This document shows, piece after piece, positions 18,492-26,562 of a DNA stretch of 64,000 bases (position 1 is the stretch's first letter; each line of letters opens with the position of its first letter). The translations under genes and the position numbers were made by a program. Source of the stretch: Flavipsychrobacter sp. (GTDB lineage: Bacteria; Bacteroidota; Bacteroidia; Chitinophagales; Chitinophagaceae); contig JAWKLD010000001.1 in the NCBI GenBank assembly GCA_041392855.1, positions 420,001 to 484,000 of the forward strand. Direction: 5' to 3'. The notes under the pieces are model-generated. The model did not search any database. It saw nothing but the letters and a program-made list of their open reading frames with translations, and was not told the origin of the DNA.

Positions 18492-19973
18492 ATGCAAAAA
18501 ATACTGGTTGCCAATCGTGGCGAGATAGCAATGCGTGTTATGCGCACTGCATCAGAAATGGGTATAAAAACAGTAGCAGTTTATTCTGAAGCTGATAGAA
18601 ATATGCCCTTTGTACGCTATGCAGACGAAGCTGTTTGCATAGGACCTGCACCTTCAGCACAATCTTATCTAAGAGCAGATAAAATAATAGAAGTAGCTAA
18701 AGCTACCGGAGCAGATGCCATACATCCTGGGTATGGTTTTTTAAGTGAGAATGCCGAGTTCTCAAAGGCAGTTTCTGATGCTGGGTTGATATTTATTGGT
18801 CCGTCGGCTCACTCTATAGAAACAATGGGAAGCAAGATAGCAGCTAAGCAAGCAGCTAAGAAGTTTAATGTGCCTATGGTGCCTGGTACGGAAGATCCGT
18901 TAAAAGACGTGGCAGAGGCAAAAGAAATTGCAGCGAAGGTAGGGTACCCTATTTTGATAAAAGCGTCAGCTGGCGGTGGTGGTAAAGGTATGCGTGTGGT
19001 TAATAGTGAGGATGAGCTAGAACAGCAAATGCAAATGGCTAAAAATGAGGCTAAAAATGCATTTAACGATGATGATGTTTTTATAGAGAAGTATGTAGGT
19101 GCTCCTCGTCATATAGAGATACAGTTGCTTGGAGATCAACATGGAAACTATGTTTATCTCTTCGAAAGAGAGTGTTCTATTCAGCGTCGCCACCAAAAGC
19201 TAATAGAAGAGGCACCATCTAGTTGCCTGTCTCCTGATATACGCAAAGCAATGGGGGAGAGTGCTGTTAATGTGGCTCGTTCTTGTAATTATTATGGGGC
19301 GGGTACTGTTGAGTTTTTAGTAGATGAAGATTTGAATTTCTATTTCTTAGAAATGAATACTCGTTTACAAGTAGAGCATTGCGTAACAGAAATGATCACA
19401 GGCATTGACCTGGTAAAAGAGCAGATCAACGTTGCTAGAGGTGAAAAGCTATCTTTTGGCCAAGACGATCTAAAGATAAACGGACATTCTTTAGAGTTGA
19501 GGGTTTGTGCTGAAGATCCTGCAAATGATTTCTTGCCGGATACCGGAAAACTTGAAATGTATCAAGTGCCTAAAGGGCCAGGAGTAAGGGTGGACGATGG
19601 TTATGAGCAAGGGCAAGACATTCCAATATTCTACGATCCTATGATAGCGAAGTTGGTGGTGCATGCAGATAACCGAGATGCTGCAATCGCTCGCCTTTGT
19701 AGAGCAGTTGATGAGTATCATATTAAAGGGATAACCACTACACTTGGCTTTGGTAAATGGGCTGTGCAAACAGAACAGTTCCGTACAGGTAATTTTGATA
19801 CAAAGTTTATTGAAAAGCATTACAAACCAGAGTATCTAACTCCCGAGAATAAAGAGGCTGAAGAAGCAGCTGCATTATTAGCTGCTTATGTTTGGGACAA
19901 CAGCAAAAAATCAGTTGCTAAGCCTAAAACTGTAAGTGCAGCAGCTAATAATTGGAAGCTAAGAAGAAGATAA
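18492..19973 (+). CDS. accC: biotin carboxylase subunit of an acyl-CoA carboxylase
   Basis: 493 residues. Uses ATP and bicarbonate to carboxylate the biotin of a carrier protein. The N-terminal domain starts ILVANRGEIAMRV; the ATP-grasp glycine loop is ASAGGGGKGMRVV; FLEMNTRLQVEH is the active-site block, followed by CVTEM where most family members have PVTEM. The C-terminal 40 or so residues are an extension (Ala-rich, then NNWKLRRR) as in Bacteroidota acyl-CoA carboxylases in which the biotin carrier is a separate protein. No carrier gene lies beside it. A matching carboxyltransferase (beta) gene is at 62433, far away, so whether they work together is unknown. Confidence 0.93.
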   Translation: MQKILVANRGEIAMRVMRTASEMGIKTVAVYSEADRNMPFVRYADEAVCIGPAPSAQSYLRADKIIEVAKATGADAIHPGYGFLSENAEFSKAVSDAGLIFIGPSAHSIETMGSKIAAKQAAKKFNVPMVPGTEDPLKDVAEAKEIAAKVGYPILIKASAGGGGKGMRVVNSEDELEQQMQMAKNEAKNAFNDDDVFIEKYVGAPRHIEIQLLGDQHGNYVYLFERECSIQRRHQKLIEEAPSSCLSPDIRKAMGESAVNVARSCNYYGAGTVEFLVDEDLNFYFLEMNTRLQVEHCVTEMITGIDLVKEQINVARGEKLSFGQDDLKINGHSLELRVCAEDPANDFLPDTGKLEMYQVPKGPGVRVDDGYEQGQDIPIFYDPMIAKLVVHADNRDAAIARLCRAVDEYHIKGITTTLGFGKWAVQTEQFRTGNFDTKFIEKHYKPEYLTPENKEAEEAAALLAAYVWDNSKKSVAKPKTVSAAANNWKLRRR

Positions 19974-20000
19974 AGTATTATACTATTGTAATAGATAAGT

Positions 20001-20029
20001 AAAAAGCCTGCTATTAGCAGGCTTTTTTG
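20001..20029 (+). terminator. terminator after accC
   Basis: 12-bp stem AAAAAGCCTGCT-ATT-AGCAGGCTTTTT followed by further T. Strong in the plus direction. Confidence 0.9.
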
Positions 20030-20094
20030 TTTTTATACTTACGTTTTGGCGCGAAAAGTGGTCTATAATAATAGAGTCACTAAAACTGAAGATT

Positions 20095-20424
20095 ATGATG
20101 CGAATGATAATAGTGATCATACTAATGTTGTGTATCACCACGCCAACCAACTCCTTAGCGCAAACTAATAGTTGTAATAGAGCTAGTAAGCATATAGTTA
20201 AGCACAACACAAAGTGCTACAAAAAGATGTTTAAAGAAAAGAAACCTCCTTTTTGGTCTAAAATAAAACTCCCCAAAAGATCAAAGACAAAGAAAGAACA
20301 ACCTAAACTGATTGAAAAGGAAGAGCCAGAAGAAGAAGTGGCTGTTGAGATGCCTCGATTGCAAGTGCCTAAAATAAAAATGCCAAGACTTCGTAAAGCC
20401 TCGGCATTAGATTGCCCTCATTAA
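20095..20424 (+). CDS. small secreted basic protein, hypothetical
   Basis: 109 residues with a signal peptide (hydrophobic 4-16, cleavage near NSLAQ) and a charged mature part. The mature region is rich in Lys, Pro and Glu (KLPKRSKTKKEQPK, then EEPEEEVAVEMPRLQVPKIKMPRLRK), with repeated MPRL and VPKI-like units, and has the look of a disordered segment. The MPRL units recall short tandem repeats. Several in-frame ATGs (20095, 20098, 20104) could be the start. No function recognised; the gene is isolated between two terminator-like regions and converges with the glutathione peroxidase gene. Confidence 0.6.
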   Translation: MMRMIIVIILMLCITTPTNSLAQTNSCNRASKHIVKHNTKCYKKMFKEKKPPFWSKIKLPKRSKTKKEQPKLIEKEEPEEEVAVEMPRLQVPKIKMPRLRKASALDCPH

Positions 20425-20432
20425 CAAGAGGT

Positions 20433-20975
20433 TTATTTCTTTATAGCAGATATTATTTTATCGCTCATTGGTTTTACTGTAGAGCCATATACATCTATTA
20501 GTTGTCCATTCTCATCAATAAGGTATTTTTGGAAATTCCATTTAACAGAACTGTTCTTAACCTTATTGTAGTCTTTATTGGTTAACCAATGATATATAGG
20601 TGCCATGTCTTTCCCTTTGACAGATATTTTGGCAGCCATAGGAAAAGATACGCCGTAGTTCTTCTTACAGAAAGAAGCTATTTCTTCATTTGAACCAGGT
20701 TCTTGCTTACCAAAGTTATTGGCAGGGAAACCAATAATAACTAGTTGGTCTTTATATTTAGTATAAAGCTGCTCTAAGTCTTCATATTGTGGTGTGAATC
20801 CACATTTAGAAGCCGTATTGACAATTAGTATTTTTTTGCCCTTGTAGTCGGCAAAGTTAATAGTGCCACCATCTAGTGCTTCTACTTTAAAATCGTAAAT
20901 ACTAGCTGGTATATTTTCGGAGGGTGCTGGAGCAGGAAATAAAAAGCTTAAAAATGACAACATAATGGTTAGCAT
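20433..20975 (-). CDS. glutathione peroxidase family protein, exported
   Basis: 180 residues: signal-like N-terminus (about 1-18) then a thioredoxin-fold peroxidase. The peroxidatic cysteine is in NTASKCGFTPQYEDLE, the Gln in FPANNFGKQEPGS and the Trp-Asn pair in VKWNFQKYLID, so the catalytic set is complete. Enzymes with Cys rather than selenocysteine often use thioredoxin as the reductant. Probably periplasmic, removing peroxides. Divergent from the 21168 gene; promoter box at 21012. Confidence 0.93.
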   Translation of the reverse strand: MLTIMLSFLSFLFPAPAPSENIPASIYDFKVEALDGGTINFADYKGKKILIVNTASKCGFTPQYEDLEQLYTKYKDQLVIIGFPANNFGKQEPGSNEEIASFCKKNYGVSFPMAAKISVKGKDMAPIYHWLTNKDYNKVKNSSVKWNFQKYLIDENGQLIDVYGSTVKPMSDKIISAIKK

Positions 20976-21011
20976 ATCTAATGTGTTTAATTAAAGTGTT
21001 ATTCTGAATAG

Positions 21012-21019
21012 CAAAGTTA
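21012..21019 (-). promoter_or_regulatory. TAnnTTTG -7 box for glutathione peroxidase gene
   Basis: Minus strand TAACTTTGC, about 36 bases before the start at 20975. Confidence 0.5.
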
Positions 21020-21152
21020 GGCACAAATGACTATACGGTTTGTAGATATATGGTATTGGCATATATACGCTATTTATTAGCCTAAAAACTGTTAAAAAAG
21101 CTCAGATGTAGACACAAATACCAAAACAGTAGAGAATAAACATCTTTAGTGT

Positions 21153-21160
21153 TATTTTTG
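21153..21160 (+). promoter_or_regulatory. TAnnTTTG -7 box for the 21168 gene
   Basis: TATTTTTG followed by GC, only 7 bases before the ATG, which implies a very short leader. Confidence 0.45.
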
Positions 21161-21167
21161 GCAGCAA

Positions 21168-22670
21168 ATGAAAGAACAGACGGTTCGAGTTTTATTTATA
21201 TTCTTACTAGTTGCTATATTCTATAGCTGTGCCAATATAGTACCTCCAGAAGGGGGTGATAAGGACGTAACGCCACCTAAATTACTGTCTATTACCCCTA
21301 AAGACTCTTTAATAAACACAAGAGTTACAGAGATAGAAATGCGTTTTGATGAATTCTTAGAATTAAAAGATGCGACATCGGAAGTAAGAGTATCACCTGT
21401 ATTGCCTTTCCCCTTAGATGTGAGGCTTTCTGGGAAGAAAGTAAAAGTGTTGATACCAGACTCTTTACTAAATGAAAATACCACCTACAGGATAGACTTT
21501 GGAACAGCCATTAGAGATCTGCATGAAGGAAATGCTTATAAAGGTTCCAGTTACATTTTTAGCACAGGTAATTACTTCGATTCTTTAATGCTTAGTGGTA
21601 AGGTTATTAATGCCAATACAGGTACACCTGCTGATGGTGTGAATGTAATGGTTTACTTGGCAAAAGATGGTGACTCTGCGGTAGTAAAAAAGAAGCCTTT
21701 ATACGTAACAAAGACATCTGGAGGGGGCAAGTTTTTATTGCCTGGTATGCCAGAAAAAGAAATGTTTATCTACGCATTGAAGGATGCCAATGATAACATG
21801 ATATTTGATGGTGATGATGAGGAAATTGCATTTTTGAATACTAGCCTGATGCCTAAGGATTCTGTTGCTACTCCTACCATATTATATATATTTAAAGAAA
21901 AGCCTATTGATACCTTAAAGGCTACAAAAGAAAAGGATAAGGCTACTAGTACGGGTAAGCGTGGTAGAGAGAAAAAAGATAACCAAATTATAAGCTACAA
22001 AGTAGTAGTAGACACTTCGGATAAGGAAAGAAGAACACATGATGTTAATGAGCCTATATTAATAACTGTCAGTACACAAATCAACAGTTATGACGATAGT
22101 AAAGTATTCCTAAGCTGTGATAGCTTAGGGATAGAAGTGGAGGCATTGACAAATGTTCGTATTGATAGCACTGACAGCACAAGGCTTAATGTGTACACGA
22201 CATGGAAAGAGAATACTCTATATACTTTAAGGTTACAGAAGGGATTTGCTAAAGACTCTACGCTTCAGGAAGCTATGCCATCCAAGCATAGTTTTAGAAC
22301 TAAGAATGATGATGATTATGCAAAGCTGAACATCAACATGCCTTCAAAATATAAGGGGGCGAAGTATTTGCTACAATTAAACAAAGGTGATGACACTTTG
22401 TATAAAAAGCCGATTATTGACACCGTAGTGAAAATAAAACGCTTAAATCCTGGAACATACAGGGTGTTTTTAATCATAGATGAGAATGAGAATGGAGAGT
22501 GGGATACAGGTAGCTTGCTTGATAGGTTACAGCCTGAAATAGTATTGCCCCATAAAGCAGAAATACCTTTGAAGGCCGGTTGGGAAAACACGGAGGACTT
22601 TGATCCTTTTTTGCCAATAAAGCCTGTAGAACAATCACCCCCTATGAGGGATACGACTATTCGTAAATAA
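21168..22670 (+). CDS. lipoprotein with Ig-like (Big_5) domain
   Basis: 500 residues. Lipoprotein signal with lipobox FYSC (Cys about residue 21) followed by PPEGGDKDVTPPKLLSITPK, typical of Bacteroidota surface lipoproteins with a bacterial Ig-like 5 domain (about 35-130). The middle contains a carboxypeptidase-regulatory-like beta sandwich (SGKVINANTGTPADGVNVMV, then LPGMPEKEMFIYALKDAND). The C-terminal half holds further Ig-like segments, with DENENGEWDTG near the end. It probably acts as an outer-membrane-anchored binding or structural protein; function not known. The S9 peptidase follows 29 bases later. Confidence 0.85.
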   Translation: MKEQTVRVLFIFLLVAIFYSCANIVPPEGGDKDVTPPKLLSITPKDSLINTRVTEIEMRFDEFLELKDATSEVRVSPVLPFPLDVRLSGKKVKVLIPDSLLNENTTYRIDFGTAIRDLHEGNAYKGSSYIFSTGNYFDSLMLSGKVINANTGTPADGVNVMVYLAKDGDSAVVKKKPLYVTKTSGGGKFLLPGMPEKEMFIYALKDANDNMIFDGDDEEIAFLNTSLMPKDSVATPTILYIFKEKPIDTLKATKEKDKATSTGKRGREKKDNQIISYKVVVDTSDKERRTHDVNEPILITVSTQINSYDDSKVFLSCDSLGIEVEALTNVRIDSTDSTRLNVYTTWKENTLYTLRLQKGFAKDSTLQEAMPSKHSFRTKNDDDYAKLNINMPSKYKGAKYLLQLNKGDDTLYKKPIIDTVVKIKRLNPGTYRVFLIIDENENGEWDTGSLLDRLQPEIVLPHKAEIPLKAGWENTEDFDPFLPIKPVEQSPPMRDTTIRK

Positions 22671-22699
22671 ATATATTTTTATAAAATAATCTTTTTAAT

Positions 22700-24721
22700 A
22701 TGAAGCATCTTTTATTGCCAATAATGCTACTAACATCAGGTAGCTTATTAGCACAAGACCATATGACACCAGAATTGCTTTGGAGCCTTAAACGTGTGGG
22801 CGCTGAGGGTATCAGTGACGATGGTAAAACATTATTTTTCTCTTCAAGAAAGTACGACTGGAAAACAGAAACTTCAAAGTCTGAAAAATATGCATTAAAC
22901 ATAGCGTCAGGACAAGCTACGTTGTTAAATAGTGGCGATATATCTGTTATTCAAAGAGCTGGTAAGGTTTGGTATGGTGTTGATGGTAATAAGCTCTTTA
23001 GAAGCGAGGATAAAGGTGCTGACTGGAAAGAACTATATCAGTTGAATGACGGTGCTGAGAATGTACAAGTGTCACCTGATGGTACAAAGGTCATTTACTC
23101 TAAGGAGGTATTGGTGAAAAAAATGATGGGTACAGATATATATCCAGACTTGCCAAAATCTACAGCTCAGGTATATACAGACCTAAACTATAGACACTGG
23201 GATACTTGGGAAGATGGAAAATTCTCTCATGTTTTTGTAGCCAATATGATAGATGGTAGTGAAACCGATATCATGCAAGATCAGCCGTTTGATTGTCCTC
23301 AAAAACCCTTTGGTGGTGCAGAAGATCTTATGTGGGCTCCTGATGGTAAAGGCGTAGTGTATGTTACCAAAAAGAAATTTGGTAAAGCATATGCCATAAG
23401 TACCAATACCGATATTTTCTACTATGATCTTGCTACAAAAAATACGGTGAACTGGTCGGCTAATATGATGGGTTTTGATATGAGTCCTTCTTTCAGTCCT
23501 GATGGTAAGCGTATTGCATGGACAAGTATGAAACGTGACGGCTATGAGGCTGATAAGAATGATATAATAGTGATGGATATTGAAAGCCAACAGTCTTTCA
23601 AAAGAAACTTGACCAGCTCATGGGATGGAACGGTAAATGGCTTTGCATGGAGCAATAACGGCAAGGAAATATATTTTACTGCAGCACACAGAGGTACGGT
23701 ACAATTGTTCAAAATAGCTGTGCCTGCTAATTTGATGACAGAAAGCTTACCTATGGTTAGTAAAATAACAGAAGGTAAGTTTGATGTTGGTGGAATAGTA
23801 GGGCAGACAGGCAAGCAGCTTATTGTGTCTAGAAGAGATATGAATCATGCTAGTGAGCTATATGCTGTTACGTTATCTAATGGTAAAATGGAGCAATTGA
23901 CTCATGAGAATGATGATATCTATAATAATCTAAAAATGAGCAATACTGAGTTGCGTATGATGCGTACCAGTGATGGTGGTGAAATGGGTACATGGGTTAT
24001 TTATCCTCCTGATTTTGACCCTAAGAAGAAATATCCAACACTTCTGTATTGTCAAGGAGGTCCACAGTCTGCATTGTCTCAGTTCTATAGCTTCCGTTGG
24101 AATTTTCAATTGATGGCTGCACAAGGATATATTGTAGTGGCACCAAACCGTCATGGTATGCCGGGTTGGGGTGTTAATTGGAATGAAGCTATTAGTAAAG
24201 ATTGGGGTGGACAGCCTATGAGAGATTACCTTTTGGCAATAGATGAAGTGGCTAAAGAAAGTTATGTGGACAATGAGCGATTAGGTTGTATCGGAGCCAG
24301 CTATGGTGGTTATAGTGTATTCATGTTAGCTGGTATGCACGAGAATCGTTTTAAATCATTTATAGCTCATGATGGTTTGTTTGATCTGAAAAGTTGGTAT
24401 GGTACTACAGAAGAACTATGGTTTGCTAATTGGGACATAGGTGGTGCTTATTGGGATAAGCCGCAAGCTGAAAGCTACAAGCGTTTTAACCCAATAAATT
24501 TTGTAGATAAGTGGAACACTCCAATAATGATCGTACAAGGTGGACTTGATTTTAGAGTAGGTATAGAGCAAGGACTAGAGGCTTTTCAAGCGGCACAGTT
24601 ACAAGGTATCAAAAGTAAGCTGCTTTATTTCCCTAATGAGAACCACTGGGTATTACATGCACAGAATGGTATAACTTGGCATAGAGAGTTCTTTAAATGG
24701 CTGGAAGAAACTGTTAAGTAA
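22700..24721 (+). CDS. S9 family serine peptidase (prolyl oligopeptidase-like)
   Basis: 673 residues with a signal peptide (about 1-18, cleavage after LLAQ), so exported. The first 400 residues are beta-propeller-like with WD40/PD40 repeats such as SPDGTKVIYS, APDGKGVVYV, SPDGKRIAWTS and SNNGKEIYFT. The C-terminal alpha/beta hydrolase domain has the nucleophile Ser in GASYGGYSV, the acidic residue in GGLDFRV and the His in PNENHWVLH. It cuts short peptides, often dipeptidyl- or acylaminoacyl-peptidase type. No terminator separates it from the Ig-like lipoprotein, so both may be one transcript. Confidence 0.95.
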   Translation: MKHLLLPIMLLTSGSLLAQDHMTPELLWSLKRVGAEGISDDGKTLFFSSRKYDWKTETSKSEKYALNIASGQATLLNSGDISVIQRAGKVWYGVDGNKLFRSEDKGADWKELYQLNDGAENVQVSPDGTKVIYSKEVLVKKMMGTDIYPDLPKSTAQVYTDLNYRHWDTWEDGKFSHVFVANMIDGSETDIMQDQPFDCPQKPFGGAEDLMWAPDGKGVVYVTKKKFGKAYAISTNTDIFYYDLATKNTVNWSANMMGFDMSPSFSPDGKRIAWTSMKRDGYEADKNDIIVMDIESQQSFKRNLTSSWDGTVNGFAWSNNGKEIYFTAAHRGTVQLFKIAVPANLMTESLPMVSKITEGKFDVGGIVGQTGKQLIVSRRDMNHASELYAVTLSNGKMEQLTHENDDIYNNLKMSNTELRMMRTSDGGEMGTWVIYPPDFDPKKKYPTLLYCQGGPQSALSQFYSFRWNFQLMAAQGYIVVAPNRHGMPGWGVNWNEAISKDWGGQPMRDYLLAIDEVAKESYVDNERLGCIGASYGGYSVFMLAGMHENRFKSFIAHDGLFDLKSWYGTTEELWFANWDIGGAYWDKPQAESYKRFNPINFVDKWNTPIMIVQGGLDFRVGIEQGLEAFQAAQLQGIKSKLLYFPNENHWVLHAQNGITWHREFFKWLEETVK

Positions 24722-24741
24722 TATTGAAATTATAAGAATAG

Positions 24742-24777
24742 AACGCTGCACTACCAATTAGTTGCAGCGTTTTTTTT
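24742..24777 (+). terminator. terminator after S9 peptidase gene
   Basis: 9-bp stem AACGCTGCA / TGCAGCGTT with a 12-base loop, then a run of T. Confidence 0.88.
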
Positions 24778-24801
24778 ACTTTGTACTTTATTGATAAGAC
24801 T

Positions 24802-25260
24802 ATGTTGAAAAAGATATTATTAGGCTTACTGGTATTGTTACTAGTTGCCCAGTTTATAAGACCAGAGAAAAACACTGCTCAGCTTGCAAGTGAACACGAT
24901 ATAAGGGTGCATTATAATGTGCCGGGCAATGTGCTTAGTATACTAAAAAGGGCTTGCTATGATTGTCATAGTAATAATTCTTCCTACCCTTGGTATACTA
25001 ATATACAACCTATTGGGTGGTGGATACAGCATCATATTGATGAAGGGAAAGAGCATTTTAACTTCTCTGAATTCGGTGCATATTCTATAAAGAAAGCCGC
25101 TCATAAAATGGAAGAAGTAGCTGAAGAGGTAGAGGAAGGAGAAATGCCACTGACCAATTATACATGGATGCATGCTGATGCTAAACTTGCAGATAGTGAG
25201 AAGGAGCTTATTGTTTCTTGGGCAAAGGATCTGCAACATCAATTAGAAACAAAAAAATAG
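24802..25260 (+). CDS. heme-binding domain protein
   Basis: 152 residues from the ATG at 24802. An N-terminal helix (about 4-20, signal or anchor) is followed by a short domain with CYDCHSNNSSYPWYT; CxxCH is the covalent heme motif, and the tail contains KMEEVAEEVEEGEMPL. This matches the small Haem_bd (DUF-type, PF14376) family of Bacteroidota periplasmic or inner-membrane heme proteins. A longer frame starting with TTG at 24781 would begin inside the likely promoter region. The gene lies 10 bases before the exonuclease gene, so the two are probably co-transcribed. Confidence 0.88.
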   Translation: MLKKILLGLLVLLLVAQFIRPEKNTAQLASEHDIRVHYNVPGNVLSILKRACYDCHSNNSSYPWYTNIQPIGWWIQHHIDEGKEHFNFSEFGAYSIKKAAHKMEEVAEEVEEGEMPLTNYTWMHADAKLADSEKELIVSWAKDLQHQLETKK

Positions 25261-25270
25261 AGACACGATC

Positions 25271-26038
25271 ATGCGTATTATAACCTACAATGTAAATGGA
25301 ATAAGAGCTGCAATAAAGAAGGGCTTTATGGAATGGATGGCTGAAGATCCGGCAGATATTATATGTTTGCAAGAAACGAAGGCTATGAAGGAAAACGTGG
25401 ATCATGAAGCGATAGAAGCACTAGGCTATCATAACTACTGGTTCTCTGCTAATAAAAAAGGGTATAGTGGAGTGGCTATATTTACAAAGATAAAACCCGA
25501 TAATGTAATAGAGGGCAATGGTATGGAGCAAAGTGATTTTGAAGGTAGGGTGATACGTGCCGATTTTGGGGATATGACTTTAATAAACGCCTATTTCCCA
25601 AGTGGTACCAGTGGTACAGAAAGACAGGATTACAAATATCAGTGGTTAGATGAGTTTTATGATTATCTACAAGAGCTAAGAAAGGAAAGGCCTAATATAA
25701 TAGTAGTTGGTGATTATAATATTTGTCATAGAGAAATAGATATCCATAATCCCAAGGGGAATAAGAAGAATAGTGGTTTCTTACCGGAAGAACGTGCCTG
25801 GATGGATAAATTCTTTGATAGCGGATTTATTGATACATTTAGATATTTTAATGAAGACCCACATCATTATACTTGGTGGAGTCAACGTTTCCCAAGCGTA
25901 AGATTGGAGAATAAGGGGTGGCGTATTGACTATATTAGTGCTACAGAACCTTTAAGAGATAAATTGAAAGCAGCTGCAATATATCCTGATGTAAAACATT
26001 CTGATCATTGCCCTTCGATTTTAGAAATTGATATATAA
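25271..26038 (+). CDS. xth: exodeoxyribonuclease III
   Basis: 255 residues. Fits the Xth/ExoA family of DNA repair nucleases that act on abasic sites. Motifs: TYNVNGIRAAIKKGF, CLQETKAM (metal-binding Glu), GDYNICHREIDIHNPKGN (Asp and Asn), the RIDYIS segment and HSDHCPSILEI at the end (His and Asp). Length and order match the family. A strong terminator follows at 26043. Confidence 0.97.
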   Translation: MRIITYNVNGIRAAIKKGFMEWMAEDPADIICLQETKAMKENVDHEAIEALGYHNYWFSANKKGYSGVAIFTKIKPDNVIEGNGMEQSDFEGRVIRADFGDMTLINAYFPSGTSGTERQDYKYQWLDEFYDYLQELRKERPNIIVVGDYNICHREIDIHNPKGNKKNSGFLPEERAWMDKFFDSGFIDTFRYFNEDPHHYTWWSQRFPSVRLENKGWRIDYISATEPLRDKLKAAAIYPDVKHSDHCPSILEIDI

Positions 26039-26042
26039 AACA

Positions 26043-26069
26043 AAAGCCTCCAAGACTGGAGGCTTTATT
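26043..26069 (+). terminator. terminator after exonuclease III gene
   Basis: 10-bp stem AAAGCCTCCA-AGAC-TGGAGGCTTT, then TATTG. Confidence 0.82.
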
Positions 26070-26172
26070 GTTACATATAGAGGATAAGAGAGAACTTGTT
26101 ATGATGCCATGTTGCCGCTATCTATATTCTACTACACAGGTGTCTGTAGCATACAGGCATATAGTAAAAAAC
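26070..26172. other. intergenic stretch before the small membrane-peptide gene
   Basis: AT-rich; an imperfect CTACACAG/CTGTAG hairpin is visible near 26132-26151. Nothing else recognised. Confidence 0.3.
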
Positions 26173-26307
26173 TTAAAAGTTAACTGCTAAAACAATGCAA
26201 GTGATGATAGCAACAAAGAGTGCATTCTTTTTAAGTGCATCTTTTTTAGCTACAGCTTTTCCGATGTGTAAAGTTGCTTGTTGTTGAAGAGTGATCGTGT
26301 TTTGCAT
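26173..26307 (-). CDS. candidate 44-residue single-pass membrane peptide
   Basis: Short frame starting with the ATG at 26307. The N-terminal half is polar (MQNTITLQQQATLHIG), followed by a basic linker KAVAKKDALKK and a C-terminal hydrophobic segment NALFVAIITCIVLAVNF. It could be a small inner-membrane or hydrophobic regulatory peptide. Upstream on the minus strand lies a C/A-rich leader of about 80 bases and a CATCTTTG box (26397-26404) that is close to the -7 consensus. A longer frame to 26424 would put an unlikely basic/Asn-rich extension on it. No family recognised; it may equally be a non-coding RNA. Confidence 0.4.
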   Translation of the reverse strand: MQNTITLQQQATLHIGKAVAKKDALKKNALFVAIITCIVLAVNF

Positions 26308-26396
26308 GACTGTGTTTTTTACTGTGTGTGTTTTTGTTTTGTGTGTGTTATTTTTTGTTTTGAAACGCCCGAGACGTTGTTGTTTGTTTTGTTGAC

Positions 26397-26404
26397 ACAA
26401 AGAT
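26397..26404 (-). promoter_or_regulatory. near-consensus -7 box for the small peptide gene
   Basis: Minus strand CATCTTTG; one mismatch to TAnnTTTG. A TTTG lies 22 bases further upstream. Confidence 0.3.
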
Positions 26405-26506
26405 GCAACAAGAACAAGCCTCACTCCAAAGAATCATGTTTGCTTAACGCTATGTTTAGAACTGGTTAACAGGAAGTTTGTTAACGGTTTGCCACTTATT
26501 AACAAA

Positions 26507-26537
26507 GAAAAAGCCTCTCGTTAGAAAACAAGAGGCC
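26507..26537 (-). terminator. terminator after the M56 peptidase gene
   Basis: Minus strand GGCCTCTTG-TTTTCTAA-CGAGAGGCT with two wobble pairs, then TTTTC. Confidence 0.7.
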
Positions 26538-26562
26538 TCTGGTTAACAAAGAAATGCTTATG

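Noticed and set aside
23183..23590. 135-codon minus-strand frame inside the S9 peptidase gene
   Set aside because: Antisense to a well supported gene with intact catalytic triad; no family features.
24781..24801. TTG start of the heme-binding protein
   Set aside because: Lies in the presumed promoter region just after a terminator; the ATG at 24802 is better.
26310..26400. GT-rich stretch as a CRISPR or repeat array
   Set aside because: It is simple low-complexity sequence without regular repeats and spacers.
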